Shown here piece by piece: positions 22,941-33,099 of a DNA stretch of 39,794 nucleotides; position 1 is the stretch's first letter; every line of letters starts with the position of its first letter. The notes under the pieces are model-generated. The model did not search any database and was not told where the DNA came from. It saw only the letters and a list, made by a program, of their open reading frames with translations. Origin of the DNA: UMGS1883 sp045636425 (GTDB taxonomy: Bacteria; Bacillota; Clostridia; UMGS1883); assembly GCA_045636425.1 (NCBI GenBank), contig JAZTXM010000001.1, positions 1-39,794 on the forward strand, in the 5' to 3' direction. The translations under genes were made by a program, and so were the position numbers.

Positions 22941-23732
22941 TTATTTACTTTCAAAATACATTTCAAGACCGTTTACTATTCCATTTACCATTTTATTTTG
23001 ATAATCCTCTGTTTCCATAAGGCGGTCTTCATTGGGATTTGACATAAAGCCCATTTCGACCAATATAACAGGCACAGTGCTCCAGTTAAAGCCTGTCATA
23101 TCATTACGAACAGATATGCCGCGGTTAACTGCGCCTGTAGCTTTTACAAATTCTGCAAGCACCTTTTCTCCCGCAAGACGGCTCTCGGAAATCAGAGCAG
23201 AATCCTTTATATACTGATTTCCCGGAACAAGCACCGACACTCCGTGTGCCGATGTATTTGTACTTCCGTCAGCATGAATTCTGATGGCAATATCTGCCCC
23301 TAAGTCATTCGCCATTTGTGCACGGTCAACGTTTGAAACATCACATTCGTGGGTGGTTCTTGTCATATGAACCGTCACGCCCTTTTCTTTAAGTGCATCA
23401 CGAAGCTTAAGTCCTACAGCGAGATTAAGCTGTTCCTCCGTCTGATTTGCACCGGCTGTTCCCGATACAAATGCCGCTTTCATCTGACTGCTTCCGGGTG
23501 CCATAGGTTCCTGCTTTGTATAGCTGTTGATGCCATGCCCCGGGTCTATTACAATGACTTTTTCACTAAGAGGTGAGGTTTCGGTTTGTTTCTCTTTTTG
23601 CTCCTGCACATTTTGAACGGGAGGTACAATTTCATCTTGCTCAGGCTTCTCTTTGCCTTTTTTCGCCACATTACTTCCGCAGCCCGAGGCAATCAGCATT
23701 GCCGCCAAAATAAAACCAAGTGCCTTTTTCAT
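22941..23732 (-). CDS. N-acetylmuramoyl-L-alanine amidase lipoprotein (Amidase_3)
   Basis: 263 aa from ATG at 23732. Lipoprotein signal peptide with lipobox IASGC (Cys about 18), a Pro/Glu/Lys-rich linker to about 55, then the zinc amidase domain: IDPGHG (zinc His), the EEQLNLAVGLKL helix (zinc Glu), IRIHADG (zinc His) and VILVEMGFMSN (catalytic Glu). It cleaves the amide between MurNAc and the stem peptide, outside the membrane. It starts one base into the stop of the zinc-ribbon gene (TAATG), so it is coupled to it. Last gene of the smc-ftsY run. Confidence 0.94.
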   Translation of the reverse strand: MKKALGFILAAMLIASGCGSNVAKKGKEKPEQDEIVPPVQNVQEQKEKQTETSPLSEKVIVIDPGHGINSYTKQEPMAPGSSQMKAAFVSGTAGANQTEEQLNLAVGLKLRDALKEKGVTVHMTRTTHECDVSNVDRAQMANDLGADIAIRIHADGSTNTSAHGVSVLVPGNQYIKDSALISESRLAGEKVLAEFVKATGAVNRGISVRNDMTGFNWSTVPVILVEMGFMSNPNEDRLMETEDYQNKMVNGIVNGLEMYFESK

Positions 23733-24652
23733 TATCTCCAACCCCTGCTTTCTTCATATTCCACCAAAAAGTCCTTGTTTGCAAGCTCGATTTCATTGAG
23801 CTCTGCTTCGCTGAAATAAGGATTGGGTTGATACCATTCTTTTTGAGAGAAATATTCCTGATATGCCTCTGTGTTAAACACATATCCGTGACGTGCATAG
23901 ATCTCGTTTCTTATAAGTGCAACCTCTTCTTTTGTTTTGCCTGCTAAATCATCATTAGTTATATACTCCCTGTCACTTGGGAACAAATATTCTTCCTCTT
24001 CTTCGGAGGCGATATATTTTATTTTTACGGTTCTTCTCTTGTTAGTACCGTTATCATCTGTAAGATCTATCCTGAAGGAGTTCTCTCCCTCCTGAAGCTG
24101 CACCTCTTCAGACCAGTCAATTTCTCCATCCTCGGCAGATATTATACCAATTTCCTCATCATTGATACTTAAAACAGCATCAGCTCCGGATACCGAAGCA
24201 CTGCCTGAAATTACATATGTATCCTCCGTAACCTCGGAATCTATATCATCCACATTAAGCATAAGGCGATTTTCCGTTACCTGTGTGGGTTTTTCCGCAT
24301 TTGGGATGTCTGTATTTTTGTTATCTTTCTGCATGGTGATAACAAGGAAAATAATGACACCTATTAAAAGTGCCGATATCACACCTAAAGCCACGTATAG
24401 GGGGGTGGATTTTTTCTTCTGCTTAGGTATATATGTAGGCTTCGGAGCTGTAGCTTGGGGTCGGGGATTGTTTACCGCACTTTGAATTTCAAGCTTATTT
24501 CCGCATGAGGTGCAAAAAGATGCCCCCGGTTTCACCTGTGCTCCGCAAGAGGGGCACGCTGGGCTTTTCTGTTCCTTTTTAACAGGTGCTCCGCAAAACG
24601 TACAAAACTTTGTGTTTTCTGAGATTTCGCTGTTACAATTACTGCATTTCAT
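23732..24652 (-). CDS. Zinc-ribbon membrane protein with C-terminal YARHG domain
   Basis: 306 aa. Two zinc ribbons at the N-terminus (CSNCNSEI...FCTFCG, 3-21; CPSCGAQV...FCTSCG, about 33-51), a polar linker, one membrane helix (about 84-107, YVALGVISALLIGVIIFLVI), a beta-rich region (about 130-215), and a YARHG domain (IRNEIYARHGYVFNT...YF...WYQPNPYF, about 240-290). So the ribbons are cytosolic and the YARHG part external. YARHG domains occur in Clostridia envelope proteins; the role is unclear. The gene overlaps the AraC gene by 14 nt and the amidase gene by one. Confidence 0.9.
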   Translation of the reverse strand: MKCSNCNSEISENTKFCTFCGAPVKKEQKSPACPSCGAQVKPGASFCTSCGNKLEIQSAVNNPRPQATAPKPTYIPKQKKKSTPLYVALGVISALLIGVIIFLVITMQKDNKNTDIPNAEKPTQVTENRLMLNVDDIDSEVTEDTYVISGSASVSGADAVLSINDEEIGIISAEDGEIDWSEEVQLQEGENSFRIDLTDDNGTNKRRTVKIKYIASEEEEEYLFPSDREYITNDDLAGKTKEEVALIRNEIYARHGYVFNTEAYQEYFSQKEWYQPNPYFSEAELNEIELANKDFLVEYEESRGWR

Positions 24653-25502
24653 TTAAATTACCCTCTTTCTTTAAATTACCTTTTTTCTTTTTCCGCATAG
24701 CTGTGGGTGATACCTGATAAGCTTCTTTAAACACCCTTAAAAAATTTGTAAGAGAATTAAATCCCGAAGCATAGCATATTTCCGTAACGGGAATATTGCT
24801 TGTAAGCACAAGCTTTTTGGCATGCTCAAGCTTTAGCGAATTAAGATATTCCTTATAGGTTTTCCCCGTAGCTTCATGGAAAAGTCCGCTGAAATAATTC
24901 TTGTTCAATCCTGCTACGGACGCCACCTGCTCAAGAGTGGGGTTTTCCCTGAATCTGCTGTGAAGATACAAAACGGATTTTCTTATTGCATCGTTTTCCC
25001 CTATACTACCGTAATCTTGGGAAAGGTCACATTTTCTCAGTATCATGATAAAAAGACATTCCATAAGATTTTTTATAACAGAGTCGGAATAACTTGCCGT
25101 ATTCTCAAATTCATAGAGCATCTGCGAAATCATAAATTCCGTAGTATGAAGCTCACGCTGACTTAGCCTGAATATAATATTTTTATCAATGCTTAATATT
25201 TTCTGCAAAACATCTTCATCCAGCATTTCCTCACTGAACATAATATTATATACTACTGCACCCTCGGTTTCTATACTGTGAAAATCCGTAGGATTGAGAA
25301 GATAAATATCACCCGGCTGCATTTCATATCTCTGTCCGTTCAGCACCTGCACAGCACTGCCGCGAAGCATCAGTTCTATTTCAAAGCAGTCGTGCCAGTG
25401 AAGGTCATAATTTTTTAGCTGTTTTCTTCGGATAAGCAGTTTTTCACGGCTGTTGGCAATATTTTCAACAAGGATACGCTTACATTCAAATGCCTTTTTC
25501 AT
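24639..25502 (-). CDS. AraC-family regulator with cupin sensor
   Basis: 287 aa from ATG at 25502; a GTG three codons earlier (25511) overlaps the ftsY stop and is an alternative. Cupin-like sensor LHWHDCFEIELMLRGSAVQVLNGQRYEMQPGDIYLLNPTDFHSI (about 35-78) and a C-terminal double HTH (LEQVASVAGLNKNYFSGLF; VTEICYASGFNSLTNFLRVFK). It is the typical small-molecule-sensing AraC type. It sits between ftsY and the zinc-ribbon gene in the same run, an unusual place for such a regulator. Confidence 0.92.
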   Translation of the reverse strand: MKKAFECKRILVENIANSREKLLIRRKQLKNYDLHWHDCFEIELMLRGSAVQVLNGQRYEMQPGDIYLLNPTDFHSIETEGAVVYNIMFSEEMLDEDVLQKILSIDKNIIFRLSQRELHTTEFMISQMLYEFENTASYSDSVIKNLMECLFIMILRKCDLSQDYGSIGENDAIRKSVLYLHSRFRENPTLEQVASVAGLNKNYFSGLFHEATGKTYKEYLNSLKLEHAKKLVLTSNIPVTEICYASGFNSLTNFLRVFKEAYQVSPTAMRKKKKGNLKKEGNLNEMQ

Positions 25503-25507
25503 AACAC

Positions 25508-26437
25508 TCACCCGAACAGTGCTTCTGCAAAAGCCTGAGGGTCAAACACCTGCAAATCGTCTATACCCTCGCCTACGCCCACAAATTTAACGGGTACACC
25601 AAGCTTTTTGCAGATATTTACCACAATTCCGCCCTTTGCCGTTCCGTCGAGCTTTGTAAGCACAATACCTGTAATTTTTGCAACCTTATCAAACTCTTCT
25701 GCCTGATTTACTGCATTCTGACCCGTAGTAGCATCAAGCACAAGGAGAATTTCCTTTTGTGCATCGGGAAGCTCACGGTCAATTACACGGTAAATTTTAC
25801 CAAGCTCGTCCATAAGATTCTTTTTATTATGAAGTCTGCCGGCAGTATCACAGATGCATACGTCGGCACCCTTGCTTTTTGCACTTGAACAAGCGTCAAA
25901 CACCACTGCCGCGGGATCTGCCCCCTCCGTCAGCCTTACTATGGGGACATCATTTCTTTCAGCCCATATTTCAAGCTGGTCTGCCGCCGCCGCACGGAAT
26001 GTATCCGCCGCACCCAAAACGACTTTTTTACCCTCATTTTTAAGCTTGGATGTAAGCTTGCCTATCGTAGTCGTTTTACCGACACCGTTTACACCGATAA
26101 CCAAAATTACGGTTGGTTTTGTTTTAAGCTCAAGGGCGCAGTCATTTTTACTGAGAATTTCTGTAATTATAGCCTTAAGTTCTGCCTTTGCTTCCTCTGC
26201 GTCCTTGATATGCTTTTCCTTTACGTTTTCGCGAAGCTGCTCAACAATTTCACAGCTTGTCTGCCCGCCGATGTCCGCCATTATGAGTGCTTCTTCAAGC
26301 TCATCATAAAGGTCATCATCAAGCTTTTTAAATACGGAGAATACTCCATCAAGCTTTTCGTTAAATGAATTACGGGTTTTTCCGAGACCTTCCTTAAGTC
26401 TTGCGAAAAGCCCCTTTTTTTCTGTATTTTGTTCCAT
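25508..26437 (-). CDS. ftsY: FtsY, signal-recognition-particle receptor
   Basis: 309 aa. The SRP GTPase NG domain is complete: VILVIGVNGVGKTTTIGKL (P-loop), DTFRAAAADQL, CDTAGR, TKLDGTAKGG and FVGVGEGIDDLQVFD. The N-terminal acidic A domain is short, as in Firmicutes. FtsY docks SRP-ribosome complexes at the membrane for cotranslational insertion. It starts 22 nt after smc, matching the smc-ftsY pair conserved in Firmicutes. Confidence 0.97.
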   Translation of the reverse strand: MEQNTEKKGLFARLKEGLGKTRNSFNEKLDGVFSVFKKLDDDLYDELEEALIMADIGGQTSCEIVEQLRENVKEKHIKDAEEAKAELKAIITEILSKNDCALELKTKPTVILVIGVNGVGKTTTIGKLTSKLKNEGKKVVLGAADTFRAAAADQLEIWAERNDVPIVRLTEGADPAAVVFDACSSAKSKGADVCICDTAGRLHNKKNLMDELGKIYRVIDRELPDAQKEILLVLDATTGQNAVNQAEEFDKVAKITGIVLTKLDGTAKGGIVVNICKKLGVPVKFVGVGEGIDDLQVFDPQAFAEALFG

Positions 26438-26459
26438 ATTATAATTGTCCTTTCCGCAT

Positions 26460-29400
26460 TTACTCTTCTATAGCTACATCTTCCAGCTTCATTGAAAGCA
26501 GACTGCTTACGCCTCTCTCCTGCATGGTAACGCCGTAGAGAATATCTGCCGCTTCCATTGTGCCGCGGCGGTGGGTAATAACAACAAACTGCGTATTATC
26601 ACCGCGGTTACGTATATAATCGGCAAAACGGTACACGTTCTCATCATCAAGCGCCGCCTCAATTTCGTCAAGCACAAGGAATGGTGCAGGCGAAACCTGA
26701 AGCAATGCAAACAGAAGTGCAATGGCAGTAAGGGCATGCTCACCGCCCGAAAGAAGCGTAATACTCTGAAGCTTCTTTCCCGGAGGCTGAACTTCAATTT
26801 CAATGGGACTTTCAAGAGTGTCAAGCGGGTCAAGAAGCTTTACCTCTGCCTTGCCGCCGCCGAAAAGCTCCACAAAGCTTTTTCCGAAAAGCTCATTTAT
26901 TATCTGGAATTTTTTTGCAAACTGCTCACGCATTACCGACATCATTTCCCCGATAAGCTTTTCGAGGTCTGCCTTTGCTTTTTCCATGTCCGCAACCTGC
27001 GTGCTGAGGAACTCATATCTGCCCTTTACCTCTTTGTATTCTTCAATAGCATCAACATTGATATTTCCCAATGCACGTATTGAATTTTTAAGCTGAGAAA
27101 TGACTTTCTGTGCTTCGGACAGAGAGCCTATATCCTTTTTAAATTCAAGTGCACTGTTGTAGGTAAGCTCGTAATTATCCCAAAGTCTGTTTGCCGCATT
27201 TTCCAAATCTTCTTCAATCTTATTTTTCTTGGTTTCAATACGTACAACTTCGCCTTGAAGCACCAAAATCCTCTCATTAAGCTGTTTGATTTCTTCTCTC
27301 AGTGCTTCAAGCTCGCTGTCGTTTCCGCTTCTTCCCGAAAGATGGGCTTTGATTTCTTCTTTTTTGGATTCAATGGCAATCTCGCACTGCTTCTTACGCA
27401 TTTCGTTTTCTTCAATCTGTTTTTCAAAGGACGAAATCATGTTCTGCTGATGAGCCTTTTCATCAAGTTTCGCTTTATAATCAGACTGTGAGTTTATTAT
27501 ACTGCGTTTTGCATCTTCAATTCTGCTTTGTGCTATTTCCACATCTTTTTGGGCGCTGTTAATTTCCATTTTCTTGTCAATAACCTTGCCCGAATGTGCT
27601 TCCCTCTTGAGGGACTCCTCACGCACGGCTTCCTGCTTCACTTTGACGATTGCTTCTGCCTTTTCAATAAGCTCATCGGAGCCGTCCAAAATTTCGCGAA
27701 GCTTCTTCTTTGTTGTGGCAGTGTCTGTCTGCTGAGTGGAAATCTGCGTTTTTTCATTGTTAAGCTTTTCAAAGCGTTCATGAGCCATCTGAAGAAGGCT
27801 TGCCTTCATATCGGACTCCGCTTTAACTTTCATCAGTTTATTTTCACTTTCGGAAAGCTTTTCACGAAGCATGGATTCCTTTTTGCGGCTCTTTTCCGCT
27901 TGATCCATACATTCGTCAATTTCATCTTCAAGCTTTTCCGTTTCGTCCGCCAGTTTATCACACTCTTTATTAAGAAGCTCTATCTCGTCTTTTCTGCCTA
28001 AGAGTGCCTGAGCACGATTAACGCTTCCGCCCGTAATACTACCGCCGGGCTGAAGAAGCTCACCTGCCAATGTTACAATTTTGAATTTATAATGGGTAGC
28101 TTTGGCAAGCTTTACGGCACTATCCATATCCTCCATGATTACGGTTCTACCCAAAAGTGCCCCGATAACTTCGCGGATAGCGCTGTCACACTCTACCACG
28201 TCGCACGCGATAGCTACCGCACCATCATTTTGCATCACTCTGTCTTCATTATCAAGACGCCTTTCCTCCTGAGAAGAAATCGGAAGAAAGGTTACCCTAC
28301 CCATATGATTTTTCTTTAAAAATTCGATTGCTTCCTTTGCATCGGATTCACTTTGCACCACAATGTTCTGCATTGCATTTCCCAGTGCAGTTTCAACGGC
28401 TGTGGTATATTTTTTCTCTACATTGATAAGCTTGCTGAGAACTCCGAGGAAGCTTCCGCGGTATTTTCCGTCTTCCTTTGCTTTAAGAAGGTCACGGACG
28501 CTTCTTGCATAGCCCTCCAGACCTCTTTCCATTTCCTCAAGCATTTTTCGTCTTCCCTGCTTTTCGGAAAGCCCGGTAGACAGTTCATTATAGCGGGTTT
28601 TAAGCTCACCGCTTCTTCTGTTATAGTCATGGTAATTTTTATTTGCATCAAAAACCTCGTCGGAGAGCTTGTCAAATTCCTCCTGTGCTTTCTGCTCCTT
28701 TTCTTTAAGCTCGGCACACTTTGATGTAAGACGGTTAATATCATCCGATGCCGCTGCAATATCAACCTCAATTGAAAAGCGGCGTGTTTCTATGTTCTGC
28801 GTAATAAGGTCGATACTGTCAAGCCTTGATTGTGCCTCGCTTTTTTTAGAACGCAGGTTTAAAACCTCTTCCCTTGCACTGTCAAGTGCTTTAACACGCC
28901 TTGAAACCTCCTCGCCTATTACTCTGTCCTCATCCTCAAGAATTTCAAGCTCGTCGGCAAGCTTTAAAAACTTTTCGTTTTCAGCATTTTTCCGGTTTTC
29001 AAGCTCTGCTATCTGGGCTTTGATATCCTCTTCTCTTTTAGACCAGCCCGAAAGCTCCGTTTCAATACGCACGATATTAACCTTGTGGTTTTCTATGTTG
29101 TTTTTAATAATCGCTTTTTCGTTTTCTATCAGGGCTGCATCAGCTTCGAGCTTTGCAAGATTTTCACGCATGTCCTCAATTTCACTGTCGGTTTCCCGAA
29201 GTGAGCTGTAGAGCTTGTCACTCTTTTCGTTTGAGAGGTCAAGCTTTTCTTTAGCCTCCTCAAATTCACGGACTGCATCCTCGTAAAGCTTAGTGGTTTT
29301 TTCACTTTCAGCACGCTTTAAATCAGTGATTTCCAAAAGTGCACTGACCTCAATACCCTTGAGTTCTTCTCTGAGGTCAAGGTATTTAATAGCCTTCTCA

Positions 29401-30026
29401 CTCTGTTTTTTAAGAGGCTCTACACGCTCTGTAAGCTCACCCAAAATATCACGTACACGAACGAGGTTGTCCTCAGTATGATTAAGCTTTCTTTCCGCTT
29501 CATTCTTACGATAGCGGTATTTTGATATTCCTGCCGCTTCCTCAAATATCTGTCTGCGATCCTCACCCTTGGAGGAAACAATTTCCGCGATTTTACCCTG
29601 TCCTACAATTGAATATCCGTCACGTCCCAGACCCGTGTCCATTAAAAGCTCATTTATATCCTTAAGTCGGCATGCGGTGCGGTTAATCATATATTCACTT
29701 TCACCGCTCCTAAATACCCTTCTCGTAATTTCAACTTCCTCGTAATCACAGGGCAAAAAATGGGTAGAATTATCCAGCACAAGCGAAACCTCGGCATAGC
29801 CAAGCGGCTTACGCTTCTGCGTACCTGCAAAAATAACATCCTCCATTTTTCCGCCGCGGAGCGTCTTTGCACTCTGCTCGCCCATTACCCATCTTACGGC
29901 GTCTGAAATATTACTCTTTCCGCTTCCGTTGGGACCGACAATGGCGGTTACTCCCTGATGAACTTCTATAACGGTCTTGTCCGCAAAGGATTTAAAACCC
30001 TGAAGTTCTATTCGTTTAAGGTACAT
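26460..30026 (-). CDS. smc: SMC, chromosome condensation ATPase
   Basis: 1188 aa. N-terminal Walker A GPNGSGKSN (32-40), long coiled coils (about 170-500 and 670-1010), a central hinge (about 510-660, with FLGVLSKLINV, GRVTFLPIS and PGGSITGGS), and a C-terminal head with signature LLSGGEHALTAIALL and Walker B FLVLDEIEAALDD. SMC with ScpAB loads at origins and organises the chromosome. Ribosome binding site AAAGGTGATGTA; length matches the family. Confidence 0.98.
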   Translation of the reverse strand: MYLKRIELQGFKSFADKTVIEVHQGVTAIVGPNGSGKSNISDAVRWVMGEQSAKTLRGGKMEDVIFAGTQKRKPLGYAEVSLVLDNSTHFLPCDYEEVEITRRVFRSGESEYMINRTACRLKDINELLMDTGLGRDGYSIVGQGKIAEIVSSKGEDRRQIFEEAAGISKYRYRKNEAERKLNHTEDNLVRVRDILGELTERVEPLKKQSEKAIKYLDLREELKGIEVSALLEITDLKRAESEKTTKLYEDAVREFEEAKEKLDLSNEKSDKLYSSLRETDSEIEDMRENLAKLEADAALIENEKAIIKNNIENHKVNIVRIETELSGWSKREEDIKAQIAELENRKNAENEKFLKLADELEILEDEDRVIGEEVSRRVKALDSAREEVLNLRSKKSEAQSRLDSIDLITQNIETRRFSIEVDIAAASDDINRLTSKCAELKEKEQKAQEEFDKLSDEVFDANKNYHDYNRRSGELKTRYNELSTGLSEKQGRRKMLEEMERGLEGYARSVRDLLKAKEDGKYRGSFLGVLSKLINVEKKYTTAVETALGNAMQNIVVQSESDAKEAIEFLKKNHMGRVTFLPISSQEERRLDNEDRVMQNDGAVAIACDVVECDSAIREVIGALLGRTVIMEDMDSAVKLAKATHYKFKIVTLAGELLQPGGSITGGSVNRAQALLGRKDEIELLNKECDKLADETEKLEDEIDECMDQAEKSRKKESMLREKLSESENKLMKVKAESDMKASLLQMAHERFEKLNNEKTQISTQQTDTATTKKKLREILDGSDELIEKAEAIVKVKQEAVREESLKREAHSGKVIDKKMEINSAQKDVEIAQSRIEDAKRSIINSQSDYKAKLDEKAHQQNMISSFEKQIEENEMRKKQCEIAIESKKEEIKAHLSGRSGNDSELEALREEIKQLNERILVLQGEVVRIETKKNKIEEDLENAANRLWDNYELTYNSALEFKKDIGSLSEAQKVISQLKNSIRALGNINVDAIEEYKEVKGRYEFLSTQVADMEKAKADLEKLIGEMMSVMREQFAKKFQIINELFGKSFVELFGGGKAEVKLLDPLDTLESPIEIEVQPPGKKLQSITLLSGGEHALTAIALLFALLQVSPAPFLVLDEIEAALDDENVYRFADYIRNRGDNTQFVVITHRRGTMEAADILYGVTMQERGVSSLLSMKLEDVAIEE

Positions 30027-30061
30027 TACATCACCTTTTTTCTTCAGAATATATCCAGTAT

Positions 30062-30090
30062 ATTATATCACACCTAATTTTAATAATCAA
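30062..30090 (-). promoter_or_regulatory. Promoter of the smc-ftsY run
   Basis: Minus strand TTGATT (30090-30085), 17-bp spacer, TATAAT (30067-30062), 35 nt before smc. No other strong promoter is seen until the WYL gene, so smc through the amidase may form one transcript. Confidence 0.78.
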
Positions 30091-30133
30091 GCAGAAAAAA
30101 CCGAAGCTCCATAACTTTTCCAATTACTTTTTG

Positions 30134-30162
30134 TAGACAAATGAGAAATTATATTATATAAT
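30134..30162 (+). promoter_or_regulatory. Promoter of the SLH-protein gene
   Basis: TAGACA (30134-30139), 17-bp spacer, TATAAT (30157-30162), divergent from the smc promoter. Confidence 0.72.
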
Positions 30163-30193
30163 AAACTTTAGAGATTATCTAAGGAGGTCGGCA

Positions 30194-33067
30194 ATGAAAA
30201 AATACATATTTGTTTTTACATTTTTATTTGTGTGCCTTATGTCATTGTCGGCATCGGGAGAGGATAGTTTTCTTTATTCCTTCGAGAATCCGCAGGACGC
30301 ACAGATGTGGGACGGCGGAGAAATCGACGATGGAAATCAATTTGACTTTGGATATTCGATTTTTGTATCAAACCCTTTTGGCGAAATACGAAATGAAAAG
30401 ATAACCCATGTTTTAGACTATTCCCCTACAATAAAGCTTGAGGGAGGCAAAGTGTATACCCTCAGTGGTATGGTTTTTAACCCGCTTGCTTCCTCTGACC
30501 CTGCCATACGTACATATGCTTCCCGATATCCCCGTTCAAACACTGTTATTGTCAATGTAAGCGGAATCGGGGACGGTTGGGCAGAGTTTTCCACTACGTT
30601 TTTTGTAGATGAAAGCGGAGAATACAACCTCTCAATTCATTTTGGGGGCGGATTTGCGGATTTTGGTATCTTTGCCGATGAAATCAGCTTAACCGAGACT
30701 CCATGTATACTTTCAAGCCTCAATATTACAGGTTCAGATGAAATAACTATCCCTGCTGACGGAGCTATAAAAAACTATTACAAACCATATATCATTACCT
30801 CAGATAATAAAACCGTGGATATACTTACAAGCAGTAATCTTCACTTTTCAGTAAGTGATGTTCCCGGAATTTCTTTTGATACTGAAAATTTTGCTTTAAC
30901 GACTACATCTGAGGCTCTCCCCGACACTCAAATCGTGCTTAACTGCACTTTGAAAAATTATGAATTTCTCACGCCCGCATCATTAAAAATCAACCTCAGA
31001 AGCAACATGCTCAAAGGCGATTTTAAGGACCTGTCTGATATACCCTGGCATAGTTCTTCGGATATGAAAGTGATTTTGGAAGATGGCCTCCCCATAATAT
31101 CAGTTCCCATGAACGATTACGGAGATTTCGGGTATTTCTCAAAAATAATTTACGACGAGCAGCTTGTTTTGATAGAGGATATCATGTATGTCATAAGGGC
31201 AAGGGTAAAGACCGATAACCCCAATATACTCCCTGCCATTTATGCAACAAATTCCTCGGAAACAAAAAACAGCATGGTTAATTTTTCTATTAAGGATATA
31301 TCGGGAAGCGAGTGGAGTGACGTTTTTATTGCTTTCATCCCTGATGCAAGCGGTATATACACCATTTCTCTTGACCTTTGCTCAACATATGACTGCACTG
31401 TTTTTATTGAAGATATTTCACTGACTGCCGAAACATCAAAGCCTGAATATATTACGCTCCATGCGCCGGGAAACATTGCGCTTCCCAATGAATTTGTTTC
31501 TTACCCTGTTACGGCACTTCTGCGTGACCAGGCAGGAAATATTCTGCCCTCCGAAGATGTAAAGATTACTCTTTTACAGGAAAATGAGCACCTTGAATTT
31601 GACAGCGAAAAGAATTTAATTACGGTTCACCCTGATTCTCCTGCGGGCGTGTATACTCTTTATGCAGAGTATGCACACGATCCCTCCGTAAGCGGTGAGC
31701 TTGATTTTACGATAAGCTATGACTATATCGGGGACGGAACCTTTGAGAAAACGGTTCCCAATCAATGGTGGATGACATCATCACCATATGAATGTGACCT
31801 TTATATGCGTTATGACGGACATTCACGCAGGGCACTGATAAATTGCAGGGGCGGATATTTTATGCTCCTTAATAATTCTTACGTTCATTTATCAGAGGGA
31901 ACACCATACGTATTTAATTCTGCTTTTTCAGCCCCCGTGGACTCTCTTGCAACATTATTCCTTGAAAAGCTTGACTCCTCGGTTATGCCTCTATGCCAGG
32001 TATTTATCCCTGCAGGAACCACTCTTGAGGAAGCAAGTTCTCCCGAACTTTTCCTTGCAGAAGAAGATATGGTTGGAAGACTCTTTCTCTATATTGAATC
32101 GACACAGGGGCAGTCTTTCTCAATATATGCCGATAACCTTTCCCTCAAAAAAGCATCTATTATTGCGGTCAGCCCCCGTGTTACGGGAATCCCTTATATA
32201 AATGGTGCTGTCGAGGCCCAGTTCACGCTTTATAACAACATTGCGGAAAATTCCGATAAAAGTGCGTGTGCGGTAAGCTGGTTTGTTTCCGACTCTCAAA
32301 ATGGAGTATATACAGACGTTTCCACAAGCGGAAACAGCATATATTTCGATACAACATTTCTTAACAAATATGTGTATTTTGAAGTTACCCCCATTTGCCC
32401 GATAACGGGCTTTTCGGGAAGCACCATACGCTCACTCCCCTTTATTGTAACGTATGACCCCGCGGAAAACTCCTCGGATTTACCAATGTATACGCCTGCC
32501 CTTAGAAATAATACTTTATCAGAATCATATTTTGCCGATACCGAAAATCATTGGAGCCGTGAATATGTGGATATTTTGGCATATAGCGGAATAGTTCAGG
32601 GGAAAAGCCCTGATAAATTTGACCCCGATTCTCCCGTAACACGTGGAGAGTTCTCAAAAATGCTTGCCGATTCTTTCTCTATAAATACAGTTTCAAACAT
32701 ATTTACTTTTGCCGATGTTCCGCAAAGTGCGTGGTATTACAGATATATTAATTCTCTGTATTTGGCAGGTATTATAAGCGGCGTTAATGACAATATGTTT
32801 TTGCCTGATAATCCCATTTCAAGAGAAGAAGCTACGGTAATGATTATGAGAATTTTTGATAAAGCATCAGAAAGCAAGGTAAGAAATACAGATATCGTTT
32901 TCAGCGATGTTCAAAGCGTTTCTCCCTGGGCGTTGGAGGCTGTAAAAAAAGCAGTGTCCTTAGGGATTATAAAAGGAACACCCAATGATTGCTTCTATCC
33001 CCAAAACCTGCTTACACGCGGTGAAGCGGCGGTCCTCATCTGCAGATTGGCTGAAAAACTCAAGTAA
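30194..33067 (+). CDS. Large exported surface protein with three SLH domains
   Basis: 957 aa. A signal peptide (about 1-22) is followed by three beta-rich modules, about 25-170, 270-415 and 530-650, of a type often seen in carbohydrate-binding surface proteins, with an Ig-like linker near 430-520. Three SLH repeats close the protein: YFADTENHWSREYVDIL (from about 778), TFADVPQSAWYYRYINSL (about 838) and VFSDVQSVSPWALEAV (about 902), each ending in the RGEF/REEA/RGEAAV-type helix. SLH repeats anchor proteins to wall pyruvylated polysaccharide. I see no catalytic motif. AAGGAGGTCGGCA precedes ATG. The function of the beta modules is inference. Confidence 0.9.
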   Translation: MKKYIFVFTFLFVCLMSLSASGEDSFLYSFENPQDAQMWDGGEIDDGNQFDFGYSIFVSNPFGEIRNEKITHVLDYSPTIKLEGGKVYTLSGMVFNPLASSDPAIRTYASRYPRSNTVIVNVSGIGDGWAEFSTTFFVDESGEYNLSIHFGGGFADFGIFADEISLTETPCILSSLNITGSDEITIPADGAIKNYYKPYIITSDNKTVDILTSSNLHFSVSDVPGISFDTENFALTTTSEALPDTQIVLNCTLKNYEFLTPASLKINLRSNMLKGDFKDLSDIPWHSSSDMKVILEDGLPIISVPMNDYGDFGYFSKIIYDEQLVLIEDIMYVIRARVKTDNPNILPAIYATNSSETKNSMVNFSIKDISGSEWSDVFIAFIPDASGIYTISLDLCSTYDCTVFIEDISLTAETSKPEYITLHAPGNIALPNEFVSYPVTALLRDQAGNILPSEDVKITLLQENEHLEFDSEKNLITVHPDSPAGVYTLYAEYAHDPSVSGELDFTISYDYIGDGTFEKTVPNQWWMTSSPYECDLYMRYDGHSRRALINCRGGYFMLLNNSYVHLSEGTPYVFNSAFSAPVDSLATLFLEKLDSSVMPLCQVFIPAGTTLEEASSPELFLAEEDMVGRLFLYIESTQGQSFSIYADNLSLKKASIIAVSPRVTGIPYINGAVEAQFTLYNNIAENSDKSACAVSWFVSDSQNGVYTDVSTSGNSIYFDTTFLNKYVYFEVTPICPITGFSGSTIRSLPFIVTYDPAENSSDLPMYTPALRNNTLSESYFADTENHWSREYVDILAYSGIVQGKSPDKFDPDSPVTRGEFSKMLADSFSINTVSNIFTFADVPQSAWYYRYINSLYLAGIISGVNDNMFLPDNPISREEATVMIMRIFDKASESKVRNTDIVFSDVQSVSPWALEAVKKAVSLGIIKGTPNDCFYPQNLLTRGEAAVLICRLAEKLK

Positions 33068-33099
33068 AAATTTTATTAAATATAAAGGAGCGATTTATA

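Noticed and set aside
26500..29900. Many open frames opposite smc
   Set aside because: They are shadows of the strong smc frame on the other strand and lack ribosome binding sites and plausible protein character.
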